From NCBI GenBank assembly GCA_014730235.1, contig WJIO01000147.1:1-22285 (forward strand): 22,285 bases of DNA, given 5' to 3'. Numbering within the stretch: position 1 is the stretch's first letter; every line of letters begins with the position of its first letter. The notes beneath the pieces were generated by a model that saw nothing but the letters and a program-made list of their open reading frames with translations, did not search any database and was not told the origin of the DNA. The DNA is from Candidatus Poribacteria bacterium. GTDB taxonomy: Bacteria; Poribacteria; DTPJ01; WJIO01. Shown here piece by piece: positions 5,968 through 15,179 of this stretch. The position numbers and the translations under genes were made by a program.

Positions 5968-7530
5968 TCATTCCTCTCTTAATAAAATTTCCTGGTTGTC
6001 CCTGAGTGAGATTAACATGAAATCCTCAATATGCAGATCCAGATCTTCTTCAACCTCGATCCTGATATTGAATTTGCTCTCCAAATCCTTAACCATATAA
6101 TTATCTTCACCCAGTAACCTGTAGGCCACAGGACCGCTGGCCATAATCTTTATTTCTCTTTCTTTTGTTTCACGATAAATATCTTTTATTTCTCTAAGGA
6201 TATTTATGCTGGTAGTTTCTGTGGATATGACCAATCCATCGCCTTGACAGTATGGACATGGTTGGCATAATACATCATTGATACTTGGTTTGGTGCGTTG
6301 TCGTGTCATTTCAACCAAACCCAGATCTGTGATCTGAAGTATATTTGTTCTGGATCTATCGCGCTTTAGGGCATCACCCATAGTTTTAAGAACCTTTGTC
6401 TTATGCTCTTCTTTGTCCATATCTATAAAATCAATTACAATTATTCCTCCCAGGTCCCTCAATCTTATTTGTCTGGCTATTTCCACGGCGGCTTCGATAT
6501 TGGTTTTGAGAATAGTTTCTTCTGCGTTCTCTCTACCAACATATTTTCCGGTATTAACATCTATGGAAACCAAGGCCTCTGTTGGATTTATAATAATATG
6601 ACCGCCGGATTTAAGCCATATCTTTTGTCGAAGGGCCTTTTTAATCTGCTTTTCGATGGAATAAGCTTCAAAAATTGGCTCTTCTTCATCATAAAGTTTA
6701 ACCTTGGATTTAAGAGAGGGTAGGAAAGAATTAAGGAATTCTATAATCCTATCGTGGTCTGATTTTGAGTCAATAATAAAACTGGATACTTCCTGAGTAA
6801 ATATATCCCGAATAACTCTGAATATGGGTCCCAGGTCTTCATGTATCAACGCTGGAGCTTTGGCTTTCTGGGCCCGTCTGTTAATGCTCTCCCAGTGATC
6901 CAGCAGAAATTTCATGTCGGATTTAAACTCAGATTTGCCTTTACCTTCTGCCGCAGTACGCACTATAAACCCTTGATTTTTTGGGCGTATACTATCAATA
7001 ATATCTTTTAGTCTTTGTCGTTCTGAGTCATTTTCAATCCGACGGGATACTCCTACATGCTCAACAGTGGGCATATAGACAAGATACCTACCCGGAAGTG
7101 TTATATAGGCGGTAACCCTTGGACCTTTTGTGTCCATAGGTTCTTTGTCCACCTGAACCAATATTTCCTGGTCTTTTTCCAGCAATTTAGTTATAGATGG
7201 TATTTCGCTTTTTTTTCTATAACCATTGCTATTCTTTCGATTCGATTTGCTTTTATTCTTTGATTTGCCTTCACCCTCTATAAATTCCTCATATTCTTCC
7301 AGGTGATGGGCTATGTCTGAAACATGGAGAAAGGCATTTCTTTCCAGGCCAATATCAACGAAAGCTGCCTGCATTCCTGGCAAAACACTGTTTACCTTTC
7401 CTTTATAAATGTTACCCAGGACATATCTTTCCCCTTGACGCTCGATGAATAGTTCGGCTAACACTTTATTTTCCAGTAAAGCAGCCCTTGTTTCGTATTC
7501 ATCCTTACTTACAATAATCTCCTTTAACAT
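5968..7530 (-). CDS. rng: Ribonuclease G/E family endoribonuclease
   Basis: A single-strand-specific endoribonuclease that processes 5S/16S rRNA precursors and starts mRNA decay. At 520 residues it is RNase G-sized and lacks the long C-terminal degradosome scaffold of RNase E. An S1-like RNA-binding domain starts at about 37 (L-G-N-I-Y-K-G-K-V) and is interrupted at about 86-112 by a Lys/Ser/Asn-rich insertion. The catalytic Asp pair is seen in S-I-D324-V-N and V-I-D367-F-I-D-M, matching the magnesium ligands of RNase E. The zinc-link is C425-P-Y-C428. A small domain follows to the end. The start has a GGGAG site 6 nt upstream. It lies 224 bp after the radical SAM gene, in the place rng often takes in mre-rod clusters; rplU and rpmA, often next, are not here. 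Confidence 0.93.
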   Translation of the reverse strand: MLKEIIVSKDEYETRAALLENKVLAELFIERQGERYVLGNIYKGKVNSVLPGMQAAFVDIGLERNAFLHVSDIAHHLEEYEEFIEGEGKSKNKSKSNRKNSNGYRKKSEIPSITKLLEKDQEILVQVDKEPMDTKGPRVTAYITLPGRYLVYMPTVEHVGVSRRIENDSERQRLKDIIDSIRPKNQGFIVRTAAEGKGKSEFKSDMKFLLDHWESINRRAQKAKAPALIHEDLGPIFRVIRDIFTQEVSSFIIDSKSDHDRIIEFLNSFLPSLKSKVKLYDEEEPIFEAYSIEKQIKKALRQKIWLKSGGHIIINPTEALVSIDVNTGKYVGRENAEETILKTNIEAAVEIARQIRLRDLGGIIVIDFIDMDKEEHKTKVLKTMGDALKRDRSRTNILQITDLGLVEMTRQRTKPSINDVLCQPCPYCQGDGLVISTETTSINILREIKDIYRETKEREIKIMASGPVAYRLLGEDNYMVKDLESKFNIRIEVEEDLDLHIEDFMLISLRDNQEILLREE

Positions 7531-7754
7531 TTTGGTCTCCCTATGCTCTTTTGACTACTTTGGTAATCCTACTTTGAAGATAAAATATGTTATACCTGAA
7601 ATATATTCCTATATTTATGGTATGAAAATACAGAAAAACACCATTTATATTCAATATATAAACAGATTATAGGTATAGATTAACAGGTATAAACAAATCT
7701 TTTTATAAATATAATCTCAGCAAGCAGATTACAACAGATAGCCACCTTAATAAT

Positions 7755-10373
7755 TTATTGGTTTATAATCTCTACGGGAGACAGAAGCTTTCCTTTATGT
7801 TCTATAAATGTTCCGGTTTTATGGATTTCTGTATTGAAAATTATATCATCATGTTTTGATTCATCTTCTTCATTTTTAAGCATAAATCTCACTATCTCTT
7901 CCGGCTTTGCTTTACCGCCTTGTCCTTCACTGAGCAACATTTTCAGATACAATGATTTATCGGTATTTTTAATAAGCTTAATGTCTCGTATTAATGGTCT
8001 AATATCAACAAACTTGCTTGGTTTTGTTTTTGATCTTTTACCTCTATTTTTATTACTGCTTCTTCTTTCAACCCATACATGTTCCATATTCAGAATTGAT
8101 TCTATACTGGATTGAGCATCATCATTATCCTCAGGTATTTTTACCTCGTAGGAAGCCATATTGATCTGTGACATAAGGGATTTTTCTTTTAATTTAACCT
8201 GATCTGCGCTTAGTATTTTTAGTCCCGGAGGTAACTCGTTGTTTGCTTTCTCCATAAATTCTTCGGGATCCATGTATAGCTCAAGTTCCACATCCGCGTA
8301 TTCTGCTTCACTTGTTGTATTAACGGGCAAAACAGAACCAAAGCTTATCTTGGGATGGGGATTAAAACCATGGGAGTATGCTATTGGTATATCGGCCCTT
8401 CTGAAAGCCCTTGTAAAGGCATTTATCATATTGAGGTGAGATATAAATCTAACTTCCTCACCTTTTACAAACATAAATCTTATACGCATATCCGGACTTA
8501 TAATTTCTGTTTCCTTTTCCCTGTGAGGCTCTGCTTTTATATCCTCTGCTTTCTCAGACGATGACAACCTTACAGATCGTCCTACCTTATTATCGCATAC
8601 GCCGCAATTGCTGCAACTTCCCCATCGGCAGTCAGGAGTTAGTTTTGCCTCATATGCCTTTTCTCTTTCAGATAGTAAAAAGTCCTTTGTCAGATAGGTA
8701 TCTATATGATCCCAGGGTAATTTGTATTCTGGATTTCTGGGTTTAAGATACTCCCGGGGATCTACGCCAGCTTCATTAAAGGCCCTGAGCCACAATTCAT
8801 AATTAAACATCTCTGTCCAGCCATCAAGTTTACAGCCCAGCTTATGGGCTATATGCAAAACTTTACCAAGTTTTCTGTCACCGCGAGCGAATGCTCCTTC
8901 AAGTAGACTAATCTCTGGTGAATTAAAACTGATGTTGATACGCCTGTTTCTACCAACACTGTATTTAACAAGCCTTTGTTTTTCCTCCACTTCGGATGTG
9001 GATAGCTGGCGTTCCCACTGAAAAGGAGTATGGGCTTTCGGAATAAATGTTGATATACTAACGTTTATGCTGGCTCTTTTGTTGACACCTGTAGCGATAT
9101 TTAAAATCTTTCTTGAAAGATAACCTATATTCTCCACATCCTGATCATTTTCAGTAGGCAGACCAATCATAAAATATAATTTTAGAGAATCCCATCCTGT
9201 GGAAAAAGCATCGCGAACTGTTGAAAAAACGTCTTCCTTTGAGATGTTTTTGTTTATTACACTTTGCATTCTATTCGTAGCCACTTCCGGAGCAAATGTA
9301 AGTCCTGTTTTACCTATGCTTTCAAGGCTACGGGCTAGTTCTACAGAAAAGGCATCGGTGCGCAGGCTGGGGAGAGAGATTGACACATGCTTTTCTTTAC
9401 CCGGAGATTCTACCAGTTGCTGCATTATTTCTGATATAGTGCTGTGATCGCATGTGCTGAGACTTGAGAGGGATATTTCTTCGTAACCTGTATTATCAAC
9501 AATTTCCCTGGTAAGTTTTGAGACAACTTCTGTTGACCTTTCCCGCACCGGCCTATATATCATACCGGCCTGACAGAACCTGCAACCTCTTGAACATCCT
9601 CGCATAACCTCAACCACTGCACGATCATGAACTGGTCGCATGAAGGGAAGCATGTAATCCACAGGATATGGCATTTGGTTCAGGTCGCTAGCCGCTCTTT
9701 TTTTTATCTTTATATCGCCTGATACTGCGAGAAAGCCATCGAGCTGTTCTTCAACTTCCACAAGAGAAGGCACATATATTCCTTCTATACCTGCCATTTT
9801 CTCTAATAATTCTTTTCTGCTGGTGTTCTTATTTTTCTTATAGCAATCTATTATATCATTTACAATTTCTTCTCCATCACCAATGACAAAGAAATCAATA
9901 AAATCGGCTAAAGGTTCAGGATTAAAGGCACAGGGTCCCCCGGCTATGATCAATGGATGTTTTTCATCTCTTTGGGAAGTCAGCAGGGGAATATTACCCA
10001 AATCCAGCATATTCAGGATGTTTGTATAACTCAATTCATATTGAAGGGAAAAACCTACAATATCAAATTCAGCAATGGGAGTCGAAGATTCAAGACTGCT
10101 TAAAGATATATTCTGAGATCTCATATATTCTTCCATATCAATCCAGGGAGTATATACCCTTTCCGCCCACACATCCTTCCGATTGTTCAGGATATGATAT
10201 AGAATTTTTAAACCCAGATGTGACATACCGATGTCATATATATCAGGAAATGCCAGGGCAAATCTGATTAAATCTTTTTTACTGCTGTCCTTCTTTACGA
10301 CATTTAGTTCATCACCCAGATAACGGGTAGGTTTCGATATTTTTACAAGATCATTTAACAATTCTTTATTCAT
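7755..10373 (-). CDS. Radical SAM protein (TIGR03960-like) fused to DUF2344
   Basis: An 872-residue fusion of two families usually encoded side by side (TIGR03960 and TIGR03936/DUF2344). The N-terminal part (about 40-200) looks like a B12-binding-type Rossmann domain (F-P-D-I-Y-D-I-G-M-S-H-L-G). The radical SAM core binds a 4Fe-4S cluster through C260-x3-C264-x2-C267, followed by a long barrel. A second cluster of cysteines, C582-x4-C587-x2-C590-x2-C593, marks the end of that part, and DUF2344 runs from about 631 to the end. The reaction is not known; conserved linkage with rng and ribosomal protein genes suggests RNA or ribosome modification. It starts 11 bp after the rodA stop with no clear ribosome site, so it is probably coupled to rodA translation. 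Confidence 0.9.
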   Translation of the reverse strand: MNKELLNDLVKISKPTRYLGDELNVVKKDSSKKDLIRFALAFPDIYDIGMSHLGLKILYHILNNRKDVWAERVYTPWIDMEEYMRSQNISLSSLESSTPIAEFDIVGFSLQYELSYTNILNMLDLGNIPLLTSQRDEKHPLIIAGGPCAFNPEPLADFIDFFVIGDGEEIVNDIIDCYKKNKNTSRKELLEKMAGIEGIYVPSLVEVEEQLDGFLAVSGDIKIKKRAASDLNQMPYPVDYMLPFMRPVHDRAVVEVMRGCSRGCRFCQAGMIYRPVRERSTEVVSKLTREIVDNTGYEEISLSSLSTCDHSTISEIMQQLVESPGKEKHVSISLPSLRTDAFSVELARSLESIGKTGLTFAPEVATNRMQSVINKNISKEDVFSTVRDAFSTGWDSLKLYFMIGLPTENDQDVENIGYLSRKILNIATGVNKRASINVSISTFIPKAHTPFQWERQLSTSEVEEKQRLVKYSVGRNRRINISFNSPEISLLEGAFARGDRKLGKVLHIAHKLGCKLDGWTEMFNYELWLRAFNEAGVDPREYLKPRNPEYKLPWDHIDTYLTKDFLLSEREKAYEAKLTPDCRWGSCSNCGVCDNKVGRSVRLSSSEKAEDIKAEPHREKETEIISPDMRIRFMFVKGEEVRFISHLNMINAFTRAFRRADIPIAYSHGFNPHPKISFGSVLPVNTTSEAEYADVELELYMDPEEFMEKANNELPPGLKILSADQVKLKEKSLMSQINMASYEVKIPEDNDDAQSSIESILNMEHVWVERRSSNKNRGKRSKTKPSKFVDIRPLIRDIKLIKNTDKSLYLKMLLSEGQGGKAKPEEIVRFMLKNEEDESKHDDIIFNTEIHKTGTFIEHKGKLLSPVEIINQ

Positions 10374-10384
10374 GATAATTAAAA

Positions 10385-11668
10385 TTACTGCCTTTTGAGT
10401 CTTACATTAAGAATAAGTCCTACAGAAATAAAAGTAGCCACCAGGGAAGAACCACCATAGCTCATCAATGGCAGAGGAACCCCAGTTATAGGCATCATGC
10501 CAACTGTCATGCCAATATTCATAAAAACCTGAGTTATTATCATGGCTGTTATACCTGTAGCAAGAAGGGCCCCAAAATCGTCATCGGCTTTATAAGCGGC
10601 TTTCAGACATCTTGTTATAAGGGTAAGAAAAAGGAACATAAGAAAAACTGCGCCTACAAACCCCCATTCCTCCGCAACCACAGAAAAAACAAAGTCCGTA
10701 TGCTGGGCTGGAAGAAAATCCAGCCTGTTTTGCGTTCCCTTCAGGTATCCCTGACCAAAAATCCCTCCTGCTCCTATGGCTATCTTTGACTGAATTATCT
10801 GGTATCCTGCCCCTTTGGGATCAAAATCAGGATTAACAAAGGCCAGAAGCCTTGCTTTTTGGTAGTCTTTCAGTATTCCCGTTCCCGCCAGGGCCATAAG
10901 AAATCCAGCAAAAATACATATGGAAACAAATTTAACCCATTTTTTGCCATTTCTTGTCCGGGTTTTGGATATCATATAATATGCAAAAAGCGATAAAACA
11001 CCATACCCAAAAGAAACAAGAGCTATTTTTATTAATGATGATGTGGCTGTAATATCCCAGCCTTTATGGCATATAATGATTGTTGCGCTGCTGGCTACAA
11101 ACCCCGGAATTATAAGGAGGAGCAAATATGTAGAGCTTATTCCGCCTATATAAAACATGGATAAAGCTATAGGAATCAGGGTAAGAGCATAGCCTAAAGC
11201 CGGCTGCATAAAGATAAGTATAGTATATACCATAACAATAACCATAGCACCAGCAAAGATCCGGAACTGATCTGCCACGTGTTTTTTATCGCTAAGAAAC
11301 CTGGCCAGGGTTATTATAAGTATTATTTTGGCAAGTTCAGAAGGTTGTATAGCACCTTTCATAAACCATCTTCGAACACCGGATTGCTCTGGGAAGGTAA
11401 GCAATATTGCAAGAAGCACAGCCCATATAACATAAATTATATAAGAAAATCCGTAAAGAATTCGATATTCTATTATCAGGGCAACAAACATTGCCACCAG
11501 GGCAATACCAAGCCGAATGGCCTGAGCTATCCAGAGCTTATTGTTGCTCATAGGGCCAGAGTGGGCTGCACTAAATATGGTAAGTAAACCAAAAAGGCTT
11601 ATAACAATGGCAACAGCCAGCAGAAAACCATCAAAATCCTTTACCTTTATTCTCTTTGAATTTAACAA
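10385..11668 (-). CDS. rodA: SEDS peptidoglycan glycosyltransferase RodA
   Basis: A membrane enzyme that polymerises lipid II into glycan strands during side-wall elongation, paired with PBP2. The 427 residues form about ten membrane helices. Family motifs are P-S-E-L-A-K (109-114), K-G-A-G-Y-Q (285-290), L-P-x-x-H-T-D325-F with the catalytic Asp, A-E-E-W-G (332-336) and P-L-P-L-M-S-Y-G-G-S (398-407). Oddly, the normally conserved Q-P-D-L-G reads Q155-P-A-L-G. The start is a TTG with a stop codon two codons upstream and only a weak GGTG before it, so the exact start is uncertain. A miniature repeat element lies just upstream, separating it from mrdA. The stop is 11 bp from the radical SAM gene. 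Confidence 0.93.
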   Translation of the reverse strand: MLNSKRIKVKDFDGFLLAVAIVISLFGLLTIFSAAHSGPMSNNKLWIAQAIRLGIALVAMFVALIIEYRILYGFSYIIYVIWAVLLAILLTFPEQSGVRRWFMKGAIQPSELAKIILIITLARFLSDKKHVADQFRIFAGAMVIVMVYTILIFMQPALGYALTLIPIALSMFYIGGISSTYLLLLIIPGFVASSATIIICHKGWDITATSSLIKIALVSFGYGVLSLFAYYMISKTRTRNGKKWVKFVSICIFAGFLMALAGTGILKDYQKARLLAFVNPDFDPKGAGYQIIQSKIAIGAGGIFGQGYLKGTQNRLDFLPAQHTDFVFSVVAEEWGFVGAVFLMFLFLTLITRCLKAAYKADDDFGALLATGITAMIITQVFMNIGMTVGMMPITGVPLPLMSYGGSSLVATFISVGLILNVRLKRQ

Positions 11669-11692
11669 CTTCTACACCAACTTTTTGTTAAA

Positions 11693-11887
11693 TTTGGCTT
11701 TTCCGACCCGAGTGTGGAAATTTAAAAAACATTGTCTAATTAAGAAAAAAGTCATCTGTTTGTCATTCCTGCGAAAGCAGGAATCCAGTCATAATGTTAA
11801 GCCTTTGTTATTCCTGTCTTTGCAGGAATAACAAGCTGAGAAAACTTCCAAATTATTATACCACGCTAAACCCGGAAGAACCCTAAA
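11693..11887. mobile_element. Miniature inverted-repeat element between mrdA and rodA
   Basis: A complete, degenerate copy of about 195 bp. The left end (11693-11717, TTTGGCTTTTCCGACCCG then AGTGTGG) and right end (11861-11887) are imperfect inverted repeats. Shared interior blocks with the copy at 21538 include ACATTGTC-N-AATTAAGAAAAAA, the TTGTCATTCCTGC core and A-A-A-T-T-A-T-T-A near the right end. The middle holds a 29-bp half-unit (11760-11788) and a hairpin TTGTTATTCCTG/CAGGAATAACAA (11805-11816, 11823-11834). It encodes nothing, so mobility would need a transposase supplied elsewhere. Confidence 0.6.
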
Positions 11888-11899
11888 TTTCAATCGGGT

Positions 11900-13651
11900 T
11901 TACTGCTGTTTGGCAATCAGAGGTTTATCTTCTTTATCCCTGTAAAAATATTCAGCGAAAATCTGACCGGCGACAGGAGCGGCATTCTGTGAACCAAGAC
12001 CGGTATTTTCAATCAACACAGCAAGGGCGATCTCGGGGTTATCATAAGGGCCGAAACCAATGAACCAGGCATGATCATCTCCGTGAGGATTCTGGGCAGT
12101 ACCGGTTTTTCCGGCTGTGTGATAATCCGGCAGGTTAGCCTGCTTGCTGTAACCTCTTTCTACCACATACTTCAGGGCATTCCTGACAATTTCGATATTT
12201 CTCGGGGAAACTTTGCCACGTATATCAACAAGTATCTCCGGTTTAGTTCCCGGAAGGTTTACAACGTGGGGTTTATAAGAATAACCGCGATTTGCCATTA
12301 CACTTATCATATTGGCCAACTGTAATGGTGTAACAAGCAATTGTCCCTGACCTATGCACATGTTAATTTTATCCCCTGTATACTTGCTGGTTTTTGGGAT
12401 GTAACCGGCTTTTTCACCAGATATATCTATACCTGTCTTTTTACCTAAACCAAACATATCAGCATATTTATGCATAAGCGGGACATCAATACCCCTGTTA
12501 TAAGCCAGATTATAAAAATATACATTGCAGGATTCCACTATACCCCTGTGCATGCTTACGTTACCGTGTCCACCCCGCTTATGACATTTAAACCTCCACT
12601 TACCAAGCCTGAAAGAACCTTTGCAGTTATAGCTTATATTCTCGTTTACCTTACCGCTTTGAAGGGCGGCAGTTGCTGTTACTATTTTAAAAGTTGATCC
12701 CGGTGGATACTCGCCCATTACAGCCCGGTTTAATAATGGATTATCTTTGTTACTGATGAGTTCCCGCCATTCATCAGGTGAACAGTTACCGGAAAAAATA
12801 TTGGGATTAAAGTCGGGTTTGCTGGCCATAACCAGTATTTCTCCATTTCTGGGGTCAACAGCTATGATTGTGCCTGTTTTATCTGCCAACAGTTCTTCAG
12901 CTTTGCGCTGTAAGCCAGCGTCAATAGTCAGGTTTAAGCCTTGCCCTGGTTCTGCCATTACTGAGAGGGGTAAATCCCTTACTATATGTCCAAAGGCGTT
13001 GACTTCAGCCATTTTCCATCCCAAATCACCTTTTAAATAATCCTCGTATTCTGCTTCTATACCGGATTTTCCAATCATATCGTTAATATCATAACCGTTC
13101 TCAATGTCTTTATCACTAACCGGGGCAGTATAACCTATAACATGAGTTGCCAGACCACTGTAGCGGCGTTTGGGCCTGGGCTGGATTATAAGTTCCGGCA
13201 TTTCAATTCCGTTTTCCGCCAGATAAGCTGCAACTTCTTTATCAATATTTTCCTTAATAACAACTGTTTCAAAGGCTGGTCCATGGCTGTTTTTAACCTT
13301 TTCCATAACCTGTTCCGATTTCAAATCAAGTTGATTGAATATTTTCATTCTCAAGGGATCAGGATTTTCCAATGGTTTCGCTTCATCAGGTACAACACAT
13401 AGATCAAAAGCTGTTTCATTATCGGCAAGGGGTTCTTTACCTGTGCGATCATAGAGTACACCGCGCGGTGGTATCAATCTAACAGGACGTATCCTGTTTC
13501 CTTCTGATAAATTAGTATAGTATTCAGTTTTTATTATTTGCAAATGAGCCAAACGAAGGGTCAATACTCCGAAACCCAGTGTCACAAGTATTAGAATAAA
13601 TCTGATTTTATTCCTTATCAGGTTATCCCGGATTTCATGATTTCTAAACAT
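11900..13651 (-). CDS. mrdA: Penicillin-binding protein 2 (peptidoglycan transpeptidase)
   Basis: The class B PBP of the elongasome, which cross-links peptides in glycan made by RodA. It has 583 residues. One membrane anchor lies at about 15-36, the pedestal domain at about 55-230 begins with R-L-I-P-P-R-G-V-L-Y-D-R, and the transpeptidase domain covers about 255-570. Active-site motifs are S319-T-F-K322 (serine nucleophile), S374-C-N376 and K515-T-G517. The ATG at 13651 has an AGAGG site 6 nt upstream and lies 9 bp past the mreD stop, so the two are co-translated. No missing motif was seen. A repeat element follows directly before rodA. Confidence 0.95.
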   Translation of the reverse strand: MFRNHEIRDNLIRNKIRFILILVTLGFGVLTLRLAHLQIIKTEYYTNLSEGNRIRPVRLIPPRGVLYDRTGKEPLADNETAFDLCVVPDEAKPLENPDPLRMKIFNQLDLKSEQVMEKVKNSHGPAFETVVIKENIDKEVAAYLAENGIEMPELIIQPRPKRRYSGLATHVIGYTAPVSDKDIENGYDINDMIGKSGIEAEYEDYLKGDLGWKMAEVNAFGHIVRDLPLSVMAEPGQGLNLTIDAGLQRKAEELLADKTGTIIAVDPRNGEILVMASKPDFNPNIFSGNCSPDEWRELISNKDNPLLNRAVMGEYPPGSTFKIVTATAALQSGKVNENISYNCKGSFRLGKWRFKCHKRGGHGNVSMHRGIVESCNVYFYNLAYNRGIDVPLMHKYADMFGLGKKTGIDISGEKAGYIPKTSKYTGDKINMCIGQGQLLVTPLQLANMISVMANRGYSYKPHVVNLPGTKPEILVDIRGKVSPRNIEIVRNALKYVVERGYSKQANLPDYHTAGKTGTAQNPHGDDHAWFIGFGPYDNPEIALAVLIENTGLGSQNAAPVAGQIFAEYFYRDKEDKPLIAKQQ

Positions 13652-13660
13652 TGTTAACCT

Positions 13661-14143
13661 CTATTTCTGGGCTCTTATAATTCTTTTAAGTAACCAGTAA
13701 ACCATGATTACCATAAAAGAGTTAATTGCAGCAACTATAATCAATCCTGAAATCTTGTAATTCAAATACTGCCGATTGAAAAAAATAACCAGGTAAACAA
13801 CTTCCACTAACTTATTCAAAATTGTACCAACAAAACCAGCTAAAAATTGTGTAATAACATTATCCGAATACAGCCTGCCACGTAATAAACCAGCACAGAA
13901 GCCAGATATGAGTTTACTTATGGCCTGTAAACCCAACAACCCCCCGGAAAAGGCATCGGATAATATACCTGTTACAAAACCTGCTATCTCACCATGAAAA
14001 GAACCTCTGAATAAAGCCAGAGCCAATACAAAAGCTAAAGGCAGATCAGGTGAACTGCCAAATATTGATATTTTTGCAATTAAGCTTATCTGTAATACCA
14101 CGCTCCCAAATATTAAAATTACTATCTTAACTAAATAAATCAT
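13661..14143 (-). CDS. mreD: Rod shape-determining protein MreD
   Basis: A small inner-membrane protein of the elongasome, interacting with MreC. The sequence has five or so hydrophobic helices over 160 residues and the family's weak signature, with F-V-L-A-L-A-L-F-R-G and a G-rich S-G-G-L-L-G-L-Q turn in the middle. MreD is poorly conserved, so position between mreC and mrdA is strong support. I chose the ATG at 14143, which overlaps the mreC TGA stop as TGATG, typical of translational coupling. A TTG one codon earlier (14146) is the alternative. No clear ribosome site is present. Confidence 0.88.
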   Translation of the reverse strand: MIYLVKIVILIFGSVVLQISLIAKISIFGSSPDLPLAFVLALALFRGSFHGEIAGFVTGILSDAFSGGLLGLQAISKLISGFCAGLLRGRLYSDNVITQFLAGFVGTILNKLVEVVYLVIFFNRQYLNYKISGLIIVAAINSFMVIMVYWLLKRIIRAQK

Positions 14144-15126
14144 CAATTGTTATTATCACTGGTCTCTTTTTCTAAATGCCCCTCTGCTTCCTGTGGAACA
14201 ATTTCCCTTTGTTCGATTTTAAGAACCACCATAAGTTCACTTAAACGGCTGAATTTAAAAGCCGGTTGGACTTCAATAGGGCAGAAATGCGTGCCTTTTT
14301 CAATAGAAGATATATTACCTACCAGCATACCGGGAGGAAAAATAGGGCTTCTCTCATCAACCACTATCGGGTCTCCCTCTTTAAGTATTTCAAAAGCAGT
14401 GGAGGGAATTTCATCTATGACGCATTTTTCTGTATCAGGTTGACCTCTCAATAAAACCAGATCACCCAGGGACTCAATAGTAACTGATACGACACTTTGT
14501 CGATCAGTTACTAACCTGACTCTGGATGAGCGAGGGTATACTTCAACGATCTTTCCCACCACCGCACCTGTTACATAAGGTGTATCAGTAGTGGCTGTTG
14601 AGCGCGTAACAACCGGCATATCATATCTTACGCCGTTTTTGTACCCCTTGTTAATTGTAACATATCGAAACCAGTCTGATGGTTCTACCGCAATAACCCT
14701 TGCGGGAAGTAAATCATATATAACACTACTTTCCGCTTTCTCTCCGATATCATCGCTGGATTCAATTCCAGTATATAATTTTATTTCCTGCTTGAGCTGT
14801 CTGTTAATGTCAAACTGTCTTTTCAATTGTCTTTTTAGATTCTCTACCTGCATTTTTAATTCTTCGATCTCCTCTTTTCTTGCTGGTTTTTGCACGATAG
14901 AAACGAAGAACCTGCCGACATATCCAAGTTTTGATGTTAAATTATTTATAGCGCCGGTGAGATAAAAGACAGGAGAAACTGAGGTAGAAAAGCTGTGCTT
15001 TAATGAGCTGCGGGATGCTTCTTTTGTGTAAGCTGGTTGAACTGTCAGCCAGCTAAACACCAGGGAAAGTGTGCAAAGAAGCACAAACATTATAACAATT
15101 TTGTATCTACTGAAAAAAACAAACAT
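14143..15126 (-). CDS. mreC: Rod shape-determining protein MreC
   Basis: A periplasmic scaffold that links MreB and MreD to PBP2 and RodA. At 327 residues it has the normal size. It has a single N-terminal membrane anchor (about 9-30), a coiled coil with K-E-E-I-E-E-L-K and L-K-R-Q-L-K-R-Q (about 84-118), and a two-lobed beta domain (about 135-300) with V-I-A-V-E-P-S-D-W-F-R and G-M-L-V-G. It ends in a short acidic, Asn-rich tail. The gene lies 53 bp downstream of mreB, and its stop overlaps the mreD start by one base. The ribosome site before the ATG at 15126 is weak. Confidence 0.94.
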   Translation of the reverse strand: MFVFFSRYKIVIMFVLLCTLSLVFSWLTVQPAYTKEASRSSLKHSFSTSVSPVFYLTGAINNLTSKLGYVGRFFVSIVQKPARKEEIEELKMQVENLKRQLKRQFDINRQLKQEIKLYTGIESSDDIGEKAESSVIYDLLPARVIAVEPSDWFRYVTINKGYKNGVRYDMPVVTRSTATTDTPYVTGAVVGKIVEVYPRSSRVRLVTDRQSVVSVTIESLGDLVLLRGQPDTEKCVIDEIPSTAFEILKEGDPIVVDERSPIFPPGMLVGNISSIEKGTHFCPIEVQPAFKFSRLSELMVVLKIEQREIVPQEAEGHLEKETSDNNN

Positions 15127-15179
15127 TATTAAGTCTTCACACCTGGTAAAACATGGTAATATTAAAGTTCCATTAAATC

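Noticed and set aside
7445-7672. 75-residue plus-strand frame at the start of rng
   Set aside because: It overlaps rng antisense and runs into AT-rich non-coding DNA, with no ribosome site and no recognisable domain.
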